Positions 6,835 to 12,938 of a DNA stretch of 12,938 nt are shown piece by piece. The DNA comes from JAAXGI01 sp963579625 (GTDB taxonomy: Bacteria; Gemmatimonadota; Gemmatimonadetes; Longimicrobiales; Gaopeijiaceae). Position numbers and translations under genes: made by a program. The notes under the pieces were generated by a model. It worked only from the letters and a program-made list of their open reading frames with translations, was not told where the DNA came from and did no database searches. The stretch covers positions 1 to 12,938 of the forward strand of contig CAUZHN010000066.1 of the NCBI GenBank assembly GCA_963579625.1. The letters run 5' to 3'. Position 1 is the first letter of the stretch, and every line of letters begins with the position of its first letter.

Positions 6835-7976
6835 TCACTCATGAAAGTGGACCTCGGCAATAGCAATCCCCCTCTCGCCAGCTACCGCATACAAGAGGTA
6901 AGTGCGTCCATTTTCCTCAAAGATCGCGGGGTCGCGCAGCTGGTTCACATGTCCGTACGCTGTGCCGCGTACGGATGGCTCGAGTGGGGCGTCCGCACCC
7001 TCCCAATCTCGTTCGGGCCGGAGCACCTCCACGGGATCAGTCGCCGACCAGTTCATCCAGTCACCAGACATGTCAATGGTACTGACCATGATCCGCTCAG
7101 GGACGTGACCAACCTGCGTCCAAAAAACATACAGGCGGTCATCCTGGGTGAGGAGCGCAGCGTGCCGCATGTTACTTTCGAAGTCCCCCCCGGACCCGGG
7201 TGGAAGAAGATCCCCCACATCGAGCGCATCACTGAATAACAAGGGGCCCTCCTCAAATCCGCTGAAACCGTCCTCGGAGCGGTAGAACTGACCCGGCATG
7301 GACATCGCATAAATAAAATCTTCGTGTGCGAACGCACGCATGTACGAGCGGCCTAGAATCTCCGGACGCGTCTCGAAGTGGATACCATCCTGTGAGACTG
7401 CCGCCCGCGTCACCTGATACCTCACGTCCTCAAGCCCGTGGAAGTACATCACGATTTGCTGATTGGCTTCGTCCACGTGCACGTCAGGTGAAGCGATGTG
7501 GGGTGTGGTGATCTCCGTCATCACAATGTTTGTGATCGAATCGTGTGAAAGCGAGGCACTGGAGCTGGCCCAATGTGTGGCTCGAATCTGCTCGAACTCC
7601 TCTGGTATGACTTCGGGGGGTTCCGTCAGAAAGTATGACTCAGTGATCTGAAAGCTTCCTTGGGGGTGGATCGCCCACGGACCGACAGGTCGGCCGCGTA
7701 GGCGAGACGGATGTAACGGCCCTTGTGGTCGGCGAAGTAAAGATAGTAGGTGCCTAGCGGCCGCTCGATCCAGTCCGGAACACGAATCAAGGACGGGCCT
7801 TGGATATTCACTCCGATGCTTGGATGGAGATCGGGAGTAATGATCGGCTGGTCCCAAAGGCGCTGGACACTCACGGTGGTCTCGTGGGCCTCGGAGCTGT
7901 TGATCCCCACCAGACTCACAATCGCCACCAATCCAATCCCGAGGACCGACAACTTAACAGCCCAGTGCTTCCTCAT
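6835..7976 (-). pseudogene. exported beta-propeller (GH43-like) protein, frameshifted
   Basis: One gene in two frames. The first part (ATG 7976, GGGGAGG 5 bases upstream) encodes a signal sequence (KLSVLGIGLVAIVSLVG, then NSSEA-HE) and the propeller start GPSLIRVPDW, YYLYFADHKGRYIRLAYAADL. It then runs into nonsense and stops at 7626. The second frame takes over with GPWAIHPQGSFQI and continues through SPDVHVDEANQQIVMYFHG, RDPAIFEENGRTYLLYAVAGE and the end AEVHFHE at 6835. Related proteins read 'YADDLxGPW', so the junction is precise: only two bases (7685-7684) remain between the Leu codon ending at 7686 and the Gly codon at 7683-7681. One base has been lost. Restored, the product would be about 380 residues, a secreted five-bladed propeller resembling GH43-type glycosidases or related sugar-binding proteins; substrate is unknown. 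No slippery heptamer is visible, so programmed frameshifting is unlikely; recent mutation or a read error are the options. Confidence 0.75.
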
Positions 7977-8046
7977 TTCGGCCTCCCCTCAGTCCTTAGT
8001 TATCACCGGATTTGACGCCCAACGGCATCCGCTCCATCATTAATTT

Positions 8047-8391
8047 ATGTGGTTCCCACGATGGTTCCGTTCCACGACGGCAGCACTTCTGACTGCCCTA
8101 CTCAGCATCCTCTCCACGGGTGCGCCATCTCACCATCACGAGCAGCCCGATAGTCCACACGGTGCAGTTCACGTTATCGGGCCTGACCACCACTCGCACG
8201 GTACGGTTCTCGTAGATCAAGACGATCAAGTGCCTTCAGCTGGGCCCCAGATCGCAATAGTGGTCATATTGGAATTGGAGCCACTGCTTCCACTGCCAAT
8301 CGTCAGCGTCCTGAGGTGGGAGGACTCCATCCGCCCCCGCGAACGCGCTCCCCCTCCTTACGCTCCCCGAGCTCCGCCAAACCTCTCTTAA
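8047..8391 (+). CDS. small exported histidine-rich protein at head of metal-efflux operon
   Basis: A 114-residue protein of unknown family. Residues about 6-25 form a signal peptide or anchor (WFRSTTAALLTALLSILSTGA). They are followed by a histidine-rich stretch with eight His in residues 29-51 (SHHHEQPDSPHGAVHVIGPD and on to HHSH). A hydrophobic Leu/Pro/Val segment spans about 66-89, and a Pro-rich tail carries two RAPP motifs (100-103 and 108-111). Short exported proteins with similar tails often precede CzcC/CusC genes; I recall this from genomes and cannot check it. The role suggested by composition and place is periplasmic binding of Cu, Zn or another soft metal for the downstream pump. 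The ATG at 8047 has no recognisable Shine-Dalgarno sequence, which leaves the exact start uncertain. The outer membrane factor gene begins 102 bases downstream on the same strand. Confidence 0.65.
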   Translation: MWFPRWFRSTTAALLTALLSILSTGAPSHHHEQPDSPHGAVHVIGPDHHSHGTVLVDQDDQVPSAGPQIAIVVILELEPLLPLPIVSVLRWEDSIRPRERAPPPYAPRAPPNLS

Positions 8392-8493
8392 TCGACCAGT
8401 CCGCCCACCCCTGGGCCGGAACGTCTCTCCGCATATCCAGAATCCTCGTCACGCCTTTCCACGGGGTGGTTGAGGTCACAGGAGAAAGGTTAA

Positions 8494-9801
8494 GTGAACA
8501 CCACATTGATAACCAGAACCGCTTTGGGAGCTTTGCTCGTGGCGCTTCTCATGATCCTTCCGGGTTCGGCCATCGCTCAGATCGCGGAGCAGGCCCCTCT
8601 CCCCGAACAACGCCAGGTCCGATCGGTTACGCTGGATGAGGCAGTTGGATTGCTCGGGGCCAATCTCAGCCTGCACTTGGCGCGCCTGGAAGCAGCGGAG
8701 GCCAAAGGTGTAGCTCGCCAGTCGAACGCCTATCCAAACCCAACAATCACGGCGACCTACGAGTCGCTAGACAAGGTGGGCGCTGGGGGCACAGAGAGCT
8801 ATCTCACCTTGTCCCAGCGTCTGGAGTGGCCGGGGGCACGAAGCGCCCGTCTTGCCGCAGCCAGAGAGGACGCAGTGGCCGCTCAAACACGGGTCGCCGC
8901 GGACAGCGCTCTCCTCGTGTTTCATGTGAAGCGGGCATATGTGCAGGCAACACGGGCTGACAGATACGCTGAGATTCTTGAGCGGGCAACGACAATCTTT
9001 CGACAAGCAGTCGCCAGCGCGGGGGAACGATACGAAGAAGGTGACGTGTCACTCTACGATGTCCGTCGCATCGAGGTCGAGCGCGTGCGGTACGAGGCAT
9101 CTCTTGCGGACGCCCGCTTCGAGGTCAGTTCAGCACGTCGCGAGTTGGCGCTTTTACTAGCCCCTGAAACGGATGACCTCCAGCTTGTGCCAGCCAGTGC
9201 TCCCATGGGTACGCCACCGGCCGTTGATTTGGATTCACTTCCTTTGCTGGCGCTCGGCCGTCGCCCGGAAATCGCAGTAGCAGAGGCCCAGATACGATCC
9301 GCCCAGGCCGAGGCGAGCGGCTTCCGTGCGCAGCGCCTTCCCAACCTGACGGCAACCGGCGGATTCGTGCGACAATCCAACGGACGGAGCGGACCGTTCC
9401 TGGGGGTCTCGTTCCCACTCCCCTTGTGGAACCACTCCAATGGCGCGATCGGAGCGGCAGACGTTCGCGTAGCGGAAGAGGAAGCAATCCTCGCCCTGAC
9501 GCGCAGGCAGGTTAGGAATGATGTGAGCAGCGCCCTGGAGGCCTACCGATCCCAGGTCGATCGGGCAGCGCTTTTTTCGGATGAGGGTGGACTTCCAACA
9601 ACCGATCTACTGGCAATCGCACAGGTAGCCTACGACGCCGGGGAAATGGAGCTAATCGAATTGTTAGATGCTGCGGAGGCCTTTAGCGATGCGGAGTCAG
9701 CGGTAGTACGCATCCAATCCGACCTATGGATACGTTACTACGATCTGGAGAGAGCCATAGGGGGGTTCGGCAACCTCACAGCGGTGGAGGACGACCAATG
9801 A
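8494..9801 (+). CDS. TolC/CusC-like outer membrane efflux protein
   Basis: A 435-residue outer membrane factor with two OEP (PF02321) repeats, about residues 43-220 and 250-430. A Sec signal peptide (ALGALLVALLMILPGSAIA) precedes mature QIAEQ. Helical heptad-rich stretches, such as the SARLAAAREDAVAAQ segment after QRLEWPG and the RVAEEEAILALTRRQVRND stretch, match the periplasmic alpha-barrel. Short beta segments around TITATYESLD and PNLTATGGFVRQ match the membrane barrel. It would form the trimeric exit duct for the RND pump encoded two genes downstream. The GTG start at 8494 follows AGGAGAAAGGTTAA. Its TGA stop overlaps the ATG of the adaptor gene by the ATGA arrangement, implying translational coupling. 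Sequence alone supports the CusC/CzcC (metal) branch mainly through its neighbours. Confidence 0.9.
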   Translation: MNTTLITRTALGALLVALLMILPGSAIAQIAEQAPLPEQRQVRSVTLDEAVGLLGANLSLHLARLEAAEAKGVARQSNAYPNPTITATYESLDKVGAGGTESYLTLSQRLEWPGARSARLAAAREDAVAAQTRVAADSALLVFHVKRAYVQATRADRYAEILERATTIFRQAVASAGERYEEGDVSLYDVRRIEVERVRYEASLADARFEVSSARRELALLLAPETDDLQLVPASAPMGTPPAVDLDSLPLLALGRRPEIAVAEAQIRSAQAEASGFRAQRLPNLTATGGFVRQSNGRSGPFLGVSFPLPLWNHSNGAIGAADVRVAEEEAILALTRRQVRNDVSSALEAYRSQVDRAALFSDEGGLPTTDLLAIAQVAYDAGEMELIELLDAAEAFSDAESAVVRIQSDLWIRYYDLERAIGGFGNLTAVEDDQ

Positions 9802-11330
9802 ACCGACGGAACGAGCACAGCGAAACCGGCCAACCCCCTTGCACTGTGCGGAGTGTCCTGATCGCGTCGACGGTTCTGCTCCAACTCATAAACGCCGGAT
9901 GCGACCGCTCGACAGAGGGGGACATTGGGGCGCCCGAAATCGGAACGGTGGTGGTGACTCAGTGGAATGATTCCACGGAACTCTTCCTCGAATACCCACA
10001 CCCGATCGCGGGACGGCATACGGGCAACTGGGCCATTCACCTGACCAGCATGGCGACCTTTGAGCCGATCCGTTCAGGCAACCTCGTCGTCAGATTTTTT
10101 TCTGGCGAGTCGCTCAAAGAGTCGTTCACGATCGAGGACGTGATACGGGATGGAATCTTCCTTCTCGATCCCATGATTGCCACGCCAGGCCACTATCGGG
10201 TGGAGTTCCTGCTCGACGGGCTACAGGCCCACAGCCAACATGTTCTCGACGATGTCCAGGTTTATGCGGAGGAAACTGAGGCGGCCTTGGCAGAAGAGGC
10301 GGAAGGCGAAGAGGGCATAGCATTTCTCAAGGAGCAACAATGGCAGATCCCGTGGGCCGTCTCGCCAGCCGTGACAGGCCTAGTGCTGCGTACCGCAGCG
10401 GTCCCGGGCGAGGTCGTCGCTCCAGATGGCGCCCTTGTGCAAATCGCGGCGCCAGTGGCAGGGATAGCCCTGGAAGAGCCGAACCGCAGCGCCCCATCAG
10501 TTGGGCAGAGCGTTGACGCAGGACAGGTCCTCGCTGTCCTTGCACCCACTGCGCAGGAGGGTGGATTCGCTCGGGCCGTCGCAAACGTCCAGCAACTTGA
10601 GAGGGAGGTGCAACGAGCCGCACGGTTGCTTGAGGCTGGGGCTATCCCCGCCCGTCGGCTTGAGGAGGCCGACTACGATCTGGAGGTTGCCAGGGCCGAG
10701 GCCGAAGCCATGGGCGCCTCGACGTCGGAAAGCCCCTTCCAGCTTCAGATCACCTCACCCATGACCGGTGTGGTAGCCACCCGCAGCTTCGTTCCCGGAG
10801 GCCGAGTAGAGGCAGGGGAGCCTCTATTCACGATCGTTGACCCCGGTACTGCCTGGCTTCGCCTCGCTGTCCCGATCGACATGGTATCGTCGCTACCAGA
10901 GGGCGCTTTGGGAAGATATCGGCTGGAGGGGGAGGAAGATGTGCTTGAGACCACAGGTCTCGTCTCGGTTGGTCGAATCATGGACCCACAAACGCGAACG
11001 GTTCCAGTCGTTTTCGAGATTTCTGCGACCAGTCAGCGATTGGTTTACGGGCAACTAGCAGAGGCCTTCATCCCGATGGGTGCGGAAGCATACGGGATCG
11101 TTATTCCGAACGCAGCGATCATCGATGACAATGGGACCGATGTCACCTTTGTACAGACCGGGGGAGAAACCTTCGAGCGTCGGATCCTCATGCTCGGTCC
11201 CACTGATGGAGTTAGTACCGTAGTTCAAGCAGGGATTGCCCCTGGAGAGATGATTGTCGTGAAGGGTGCCTATCAGGTCCGGCTTGCTTCAATGTCCGGC
11301 AATGAGTTCGCCGGGAGCCATGTCCACTGA
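9798..11330 (+). CDS. CusB/CzcB-like RND periplasmic adaptor lipoprotein
   Basis: A 510-residue membrane fusion protein. The start at ATG 9798 overlaps the upstream stop and has GGAGG 7 bases before it. Residues 20-35 (VLIASTVLLQLINAGC) look like a lipoprotein signal with Cys35 lipidated. A distinct N-terminal domain (about 47-155, with ELFLEYPHPIAG and FEPIRSGNLVV) is of the kind attached to some heavy-metal adaptors. An acidic linker (about 157-173, mainly Glu and Ala) follows. LKEQQWQIPW (177-186) introduces the conserved core: first lipoyl half (206-250), a short coiled-coil hairpin (about 257-305, ANVQQLEREVQRAARLLEAG), second lipoyl half (ITSPMTGVVATRSFVPGG), beta-barrel and membrane-proximal domain. 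It links the pump to the outer membrane duct. The tail ends HVH. The Met cluster used by E. coli CusB to bind Cu(I) is not evident, so the ion is not settled by this protein. Confidence 0.88.
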   Translation: MNRRNEHSETGQPPCTVRSVLIASTVLLQLINAGCDRSTEGDIGAPEIGTVVVTQWNDSTELFLEYPHPIAGRHTGNWAIHLTSMATFEPIRSGNLVVRFFSGESLKESFTIEDVIRDGIFLLDPMIATPGHYRVEFLLDGLQAHSQHVLDDVQVYAEETEAALAEEAEGEEGIAFLKEQQWQIPWAVSPAVTGLVLRTAAVPGEVVAPDGALVQIAAPVAGIALEEPNRSAPSVGQSVDAGQVLAVLAPTAQEGGFARAVANVQQLEREVQRAARLLEAGAIPARRLEEADYDLEVARAEAEAMGASTSESPFQLQITSPMTGVVATRSFVPGGRVEAGEPLFTIVDPGTAWLRLAVPIDMVSSLPEGALGRYRLEGEEDVLETTGLVSVGRIMDPQTRTVPVVFEISATSQRLVYGQLAEAFIPMGAEAYGIVIPNAAIIDDNGTDVTFVQTGGETFERRILMLGPTDGVSTVVQAGIAPGEMIVVKGAYQVRLASMSGNEFAGSHVH

Positions 11331-11340
11331 GAGACTGCCG

Positions 11341-12938
11341 ATGATCAAAGACATAGTCACTTGGTCGATTCGCAATCGCTTCCTGGTCGTTGCGGCAGCG
11401 GGTCTTCTTCTCGTTTCAGGAGCAATAACGGCGTTACAGATGCCGGTCGATGTGTTTCCAGATCTGACGGCGCCTACTGTGACCATCCTTACCGAGGCGC
11501 ATGGGATGGCTCCCGAGGAAGTCGAGACCCTCGTCACTTTTCCGATCGAGACCTCCGTCAACGGTTCCACGGGTGTTAGGAGGGTCCGCTCTTCCACGGC
11601 TCAGGGGATCAGCATCGTCTGGGTAGAGTTCGATTGGGGAACTGACATTTTCCAGGCCCGGCAGATCGTAAACGAGAAGCTCCAACTCGCGAGCCGATCG
11701 CTCCCTACTGGTGTGGCCCCACCGACCCTTGCACCCATCTCGTCTATCATGGGTGAGATCCAACTGATCGCTGTCACAGGAGACGAGTCGGTCTCTCTCA
11801 TGGATGTGAGATCGTTTGCGGACTGGTTTGTCCGACCACGCCTTCTGGCGATCCCGGGGGTATCTCAGGTAATTCCGCTCGGAGGGGAGGTCAGACAATA
11901 CCAAGTGCTGGTGGACCCAACTCGGCTCTCGGCCTATGACGTGACACTTGATGAGGTACTGAGAGCCGCGCGGGGCTCCAACATCAATGCCTCCGGGGGC
12001 GTGTTCATGGACAGGGGACAGGAGTATCTGATCCGTGGAACTGGACGTGTCCAGGAATTGGACGACATTGCCCAGACCGCAGTGGCAGTACGTGAAGGAA
12101 TACCAGTCCTTATCGGTGACGTCGCACAGACACGCATCGGGCCGGCGGCGCAGTTGGGCCGAGGATCCGTGAATGCCGCACCCGCTGTGATCCTTTCCGT
12201 TCATAAGCAGCCAGATACAAACACCCTGGAGCTCACCGACCGCATTGACGGAACTCTCTCCGAGATCGAGGAGACTCTACCTTCTGGCCTCCAGATCAAC
12301 CGAGGGGTCTTCCGTCAAGCAAGCTTCATTGAATCGGCTGTCAATAACGTGCTGAAGGCCTTGAGGGACGGGGCGATCCTCGTCGTTCTGATCCTTTTCC
12401 TCTTCCTCTGGAGTGCGCGCACCACCTTCATCTCGGCATTGGCCATTCCGCTGTCCCTCATGGCTGCCATCTTCGCACTCCGTCTCTTCGGAATCACTAT
12501 CAACACCATGACGCTTGGTGGTATGGCGATAGCGATCGGAGCCCTGGTGGACGATGCGGTGATCGACGTCGAGAACGTGCTCCGGCGACTTCGGGAAAAT
12601 CGAGCGTCTCCTCCCAGTAATCGAAAGCCTTCCCATAAGATAATCCTCTCTGCGTCGATGGAGATCCGTGCGAGCATTGTGACCGCCACGTTTATCGTGG
12701 GTATCGTCTTTGTCCCTCTCTTCTTCCTAAGCGGGATCGAAGGGAGGATGCTCAGGCCCCTGGGTTTCGCCTACATCGTCTCTATCATGGCTTCACTCAT
12801 CGTCGCCCTTACCGTGACACCGGCACTGGCGATGCTGCTCCTGCCCAGTTCTCCGGAGGTGGCCCATGAGCGGGAGAGCTGGGTCGTTCGGAACCTCAAG
12901 GCTGCCTACGCACGAATACTGGAACTGGTTCTCGACCG
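11341..12938 (+). CDS. CusA/CzcA-family heavy-metal efflux RND pump (3' end outside window)
   Basis: The first 532 codons of an RND permease normally about 1,030-1,080 residues long; it runs off the right edge. The start MIKDIVTWSIRNRFLVV is the usual HME-RND opening with TM1 at about 13-31. PVDVFPDL, the porter domain (about 40-330, with GSTGVRRVRSSTAQG) and TM2-TM6 follow from about residue 342. The TM4 motif AIGALVDDAVIDVEN (398-412) keeps the proton-relay acids Asp404 and Glu411. It has Ala398 where CzcA has its first Asp (DFG...), resembling the Cu/Ag pump CusA more than CzcA. Extra acids Asp405 and Asp409 are present. The pump drives proton-coupled metal export through the trimeric complex. 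ATG 11341 lies 10 bases after the adaptor stop; an in-frame ATG at 11320 overlapping the adaptor end is a weaker alternative. The methionines that carry Cu in CusA lie outside the window. Confidence 0.92.
   Translation, partial: MIKDIVTWSIRNRFLVVAAAGLLLVSGAITALQMPVDVFPDLTAPTVTILTEAHGMAPEEVETLVTFPIETSVNGSTGVRRVRSSTAQGISIVWVEFDWGTDIFQARQIVNEKLQLASRSLPTGVAPPTLAPISSIMGEIQLIAVTGDESVSLMDVRSFADWFVRPRLLAIPGVSQVIPLGGEVRQYQVLVDPTRLSAYDVTLDEVLRAARGSNINASGGVFMDRGQEYLIRGTGRVQELDDIAQTAVAVREGIPVLIGDVAQTRIGPAAQLGRGSVNAAPAVILSVHKQPDTNTLELTDRIDGTLSEIEETLPSGLQINRGVFRQASFIESAVNNVLKALRDGAILVVLILFLFLWSARTTFISALAIPLSLMAAIFALRLFGITINTMTLGGMAIAIGALVDDAVIDVENVLRRLRENRASPPSNRKPSHKIILSASMEIRASIVTATFIVGIVFVPLFFLSGIEGRMLRPLGFAYIVSIMASLIVALTVTPALAMLLLPSSPEVAHERESWVVRNLKAAYARILELVLD

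Noticed and set aside
6722..6838. Upstream GTG start of the CapA-like gene
   Set aside because: It would add 39 residues before the signal peptide. The internal ATG at 6721 has a clear ribosome site.
7676..7692. Programmed ribosomal frameshift in the propeller gene
   Set aside because: No slippery heptamer, downstream pseudoknot or internal Shine-Dalgarno stimulator is evident. A simple one-base loss explains the two frames.
8012..8046. Possible sigma70 or MerR-type promoter (TTGACG at 8012-8017) before the His-rich gene
   Set aside because: No acceptable -10 hexamer occurs at 17 or 19 bases spacing, and no dyad for a metal regulator is visible.
11434..12204. Minus-strand ORF of 256 codons inside the RND pump gene
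   Set aside because: It is an antisense shadow of a strongly conserved coding sequence; the translation is rich in Arg, Asp and His without motifs.
12277..12689. Overlapping minus-strand ORFs within the TM region of the pump
   Set aside because: They are opposite-strand shadows of the pump's TM2-TM5 coding region.
1..12938. CRISPR array, tRNA, rRNA, insertion sequence or prophage
   Set aside because: No regularly spaced repeats, cloverleaf-like sequence, transposase or phage structural genes were found on either strand.

Overview
The window looks like a chromosomal segment of a Gram-negative environmental bacterium. The evidence is a complete tripartite (outer membrane, periplasmic, inner membrane) efflux operon, several Sec-type signal peptides and two likely lipoproteins. 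The Big2-domain lipoprotein, the large exported PF20091-type hydrolase and the moderately GC-rich coding style are reminiscent of Gemmatimonadota or neighbouring phyla. That placement is inference from gene flavour; no rRNA or other phylogenetic marker is present.

Left part (1-3475). Three genes lie on the minus strand: a lipoprotein with a bacterial Ig-like domain fused to an N-formylglutamate-amidohydrolase-like domain, an exported alpha/beta hydrolase of the BD-FAE/carboxylesterase type, and a 94-residue two-helix membrane protein of the kind often labelled 'holin' or DUF5676. Between the first two lies a 53-codon plus-strand ORF with a near-perfect ribosome binding site. A gene-free stretch of about 420 bases, with several inverted repeats, separates this group from the next gene.

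Middle (3476-7976). A large exported alpha/beta hydrolase on the plus strand runs convergently into a CapA-family metallophosphatase-like exported protein on the minus strand. Behind that, also on the minus strand, is an exported beta-propeller (GH43-like) gene broken by a one-base frameshift near 7684. The CapA-like protein has Arg where the family's Asn-Asn-His motif has His.

Right part (8047-12938). A plus-strand heavy-metal efflux cluster begins with a small exported histidine-rich protein. It is followed by a TolC/CusC-like outer membrane factor, a CusB-like lipoprotein adaptor with an extra N-terminal domain, and a CusA/CzcA-family RND pump that runs off the right edge. The outer membrane factor and adaptor genes overlap by ATGA, and the pump starts 10 bases after the adaptor. 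The three subunits would assemble into a channel carrying metal ions, most likely Cu/Ag by residue pattern, from periplasm or cytoplasm to the outside. The His-rich protein may bind metal in the periplasm.

No tRNA, rRNA, CRISPR array, insertion sequence or convincing rho-independent terminator was seen. The window is mostly ordinary accessory metabolism and export. The points most worth a second look are the CapA His-to-Arg change, the frameshifted propeller gene, the His-rich leader protein of the efflux operon, and the small ORF with the strong ribosome binding site.
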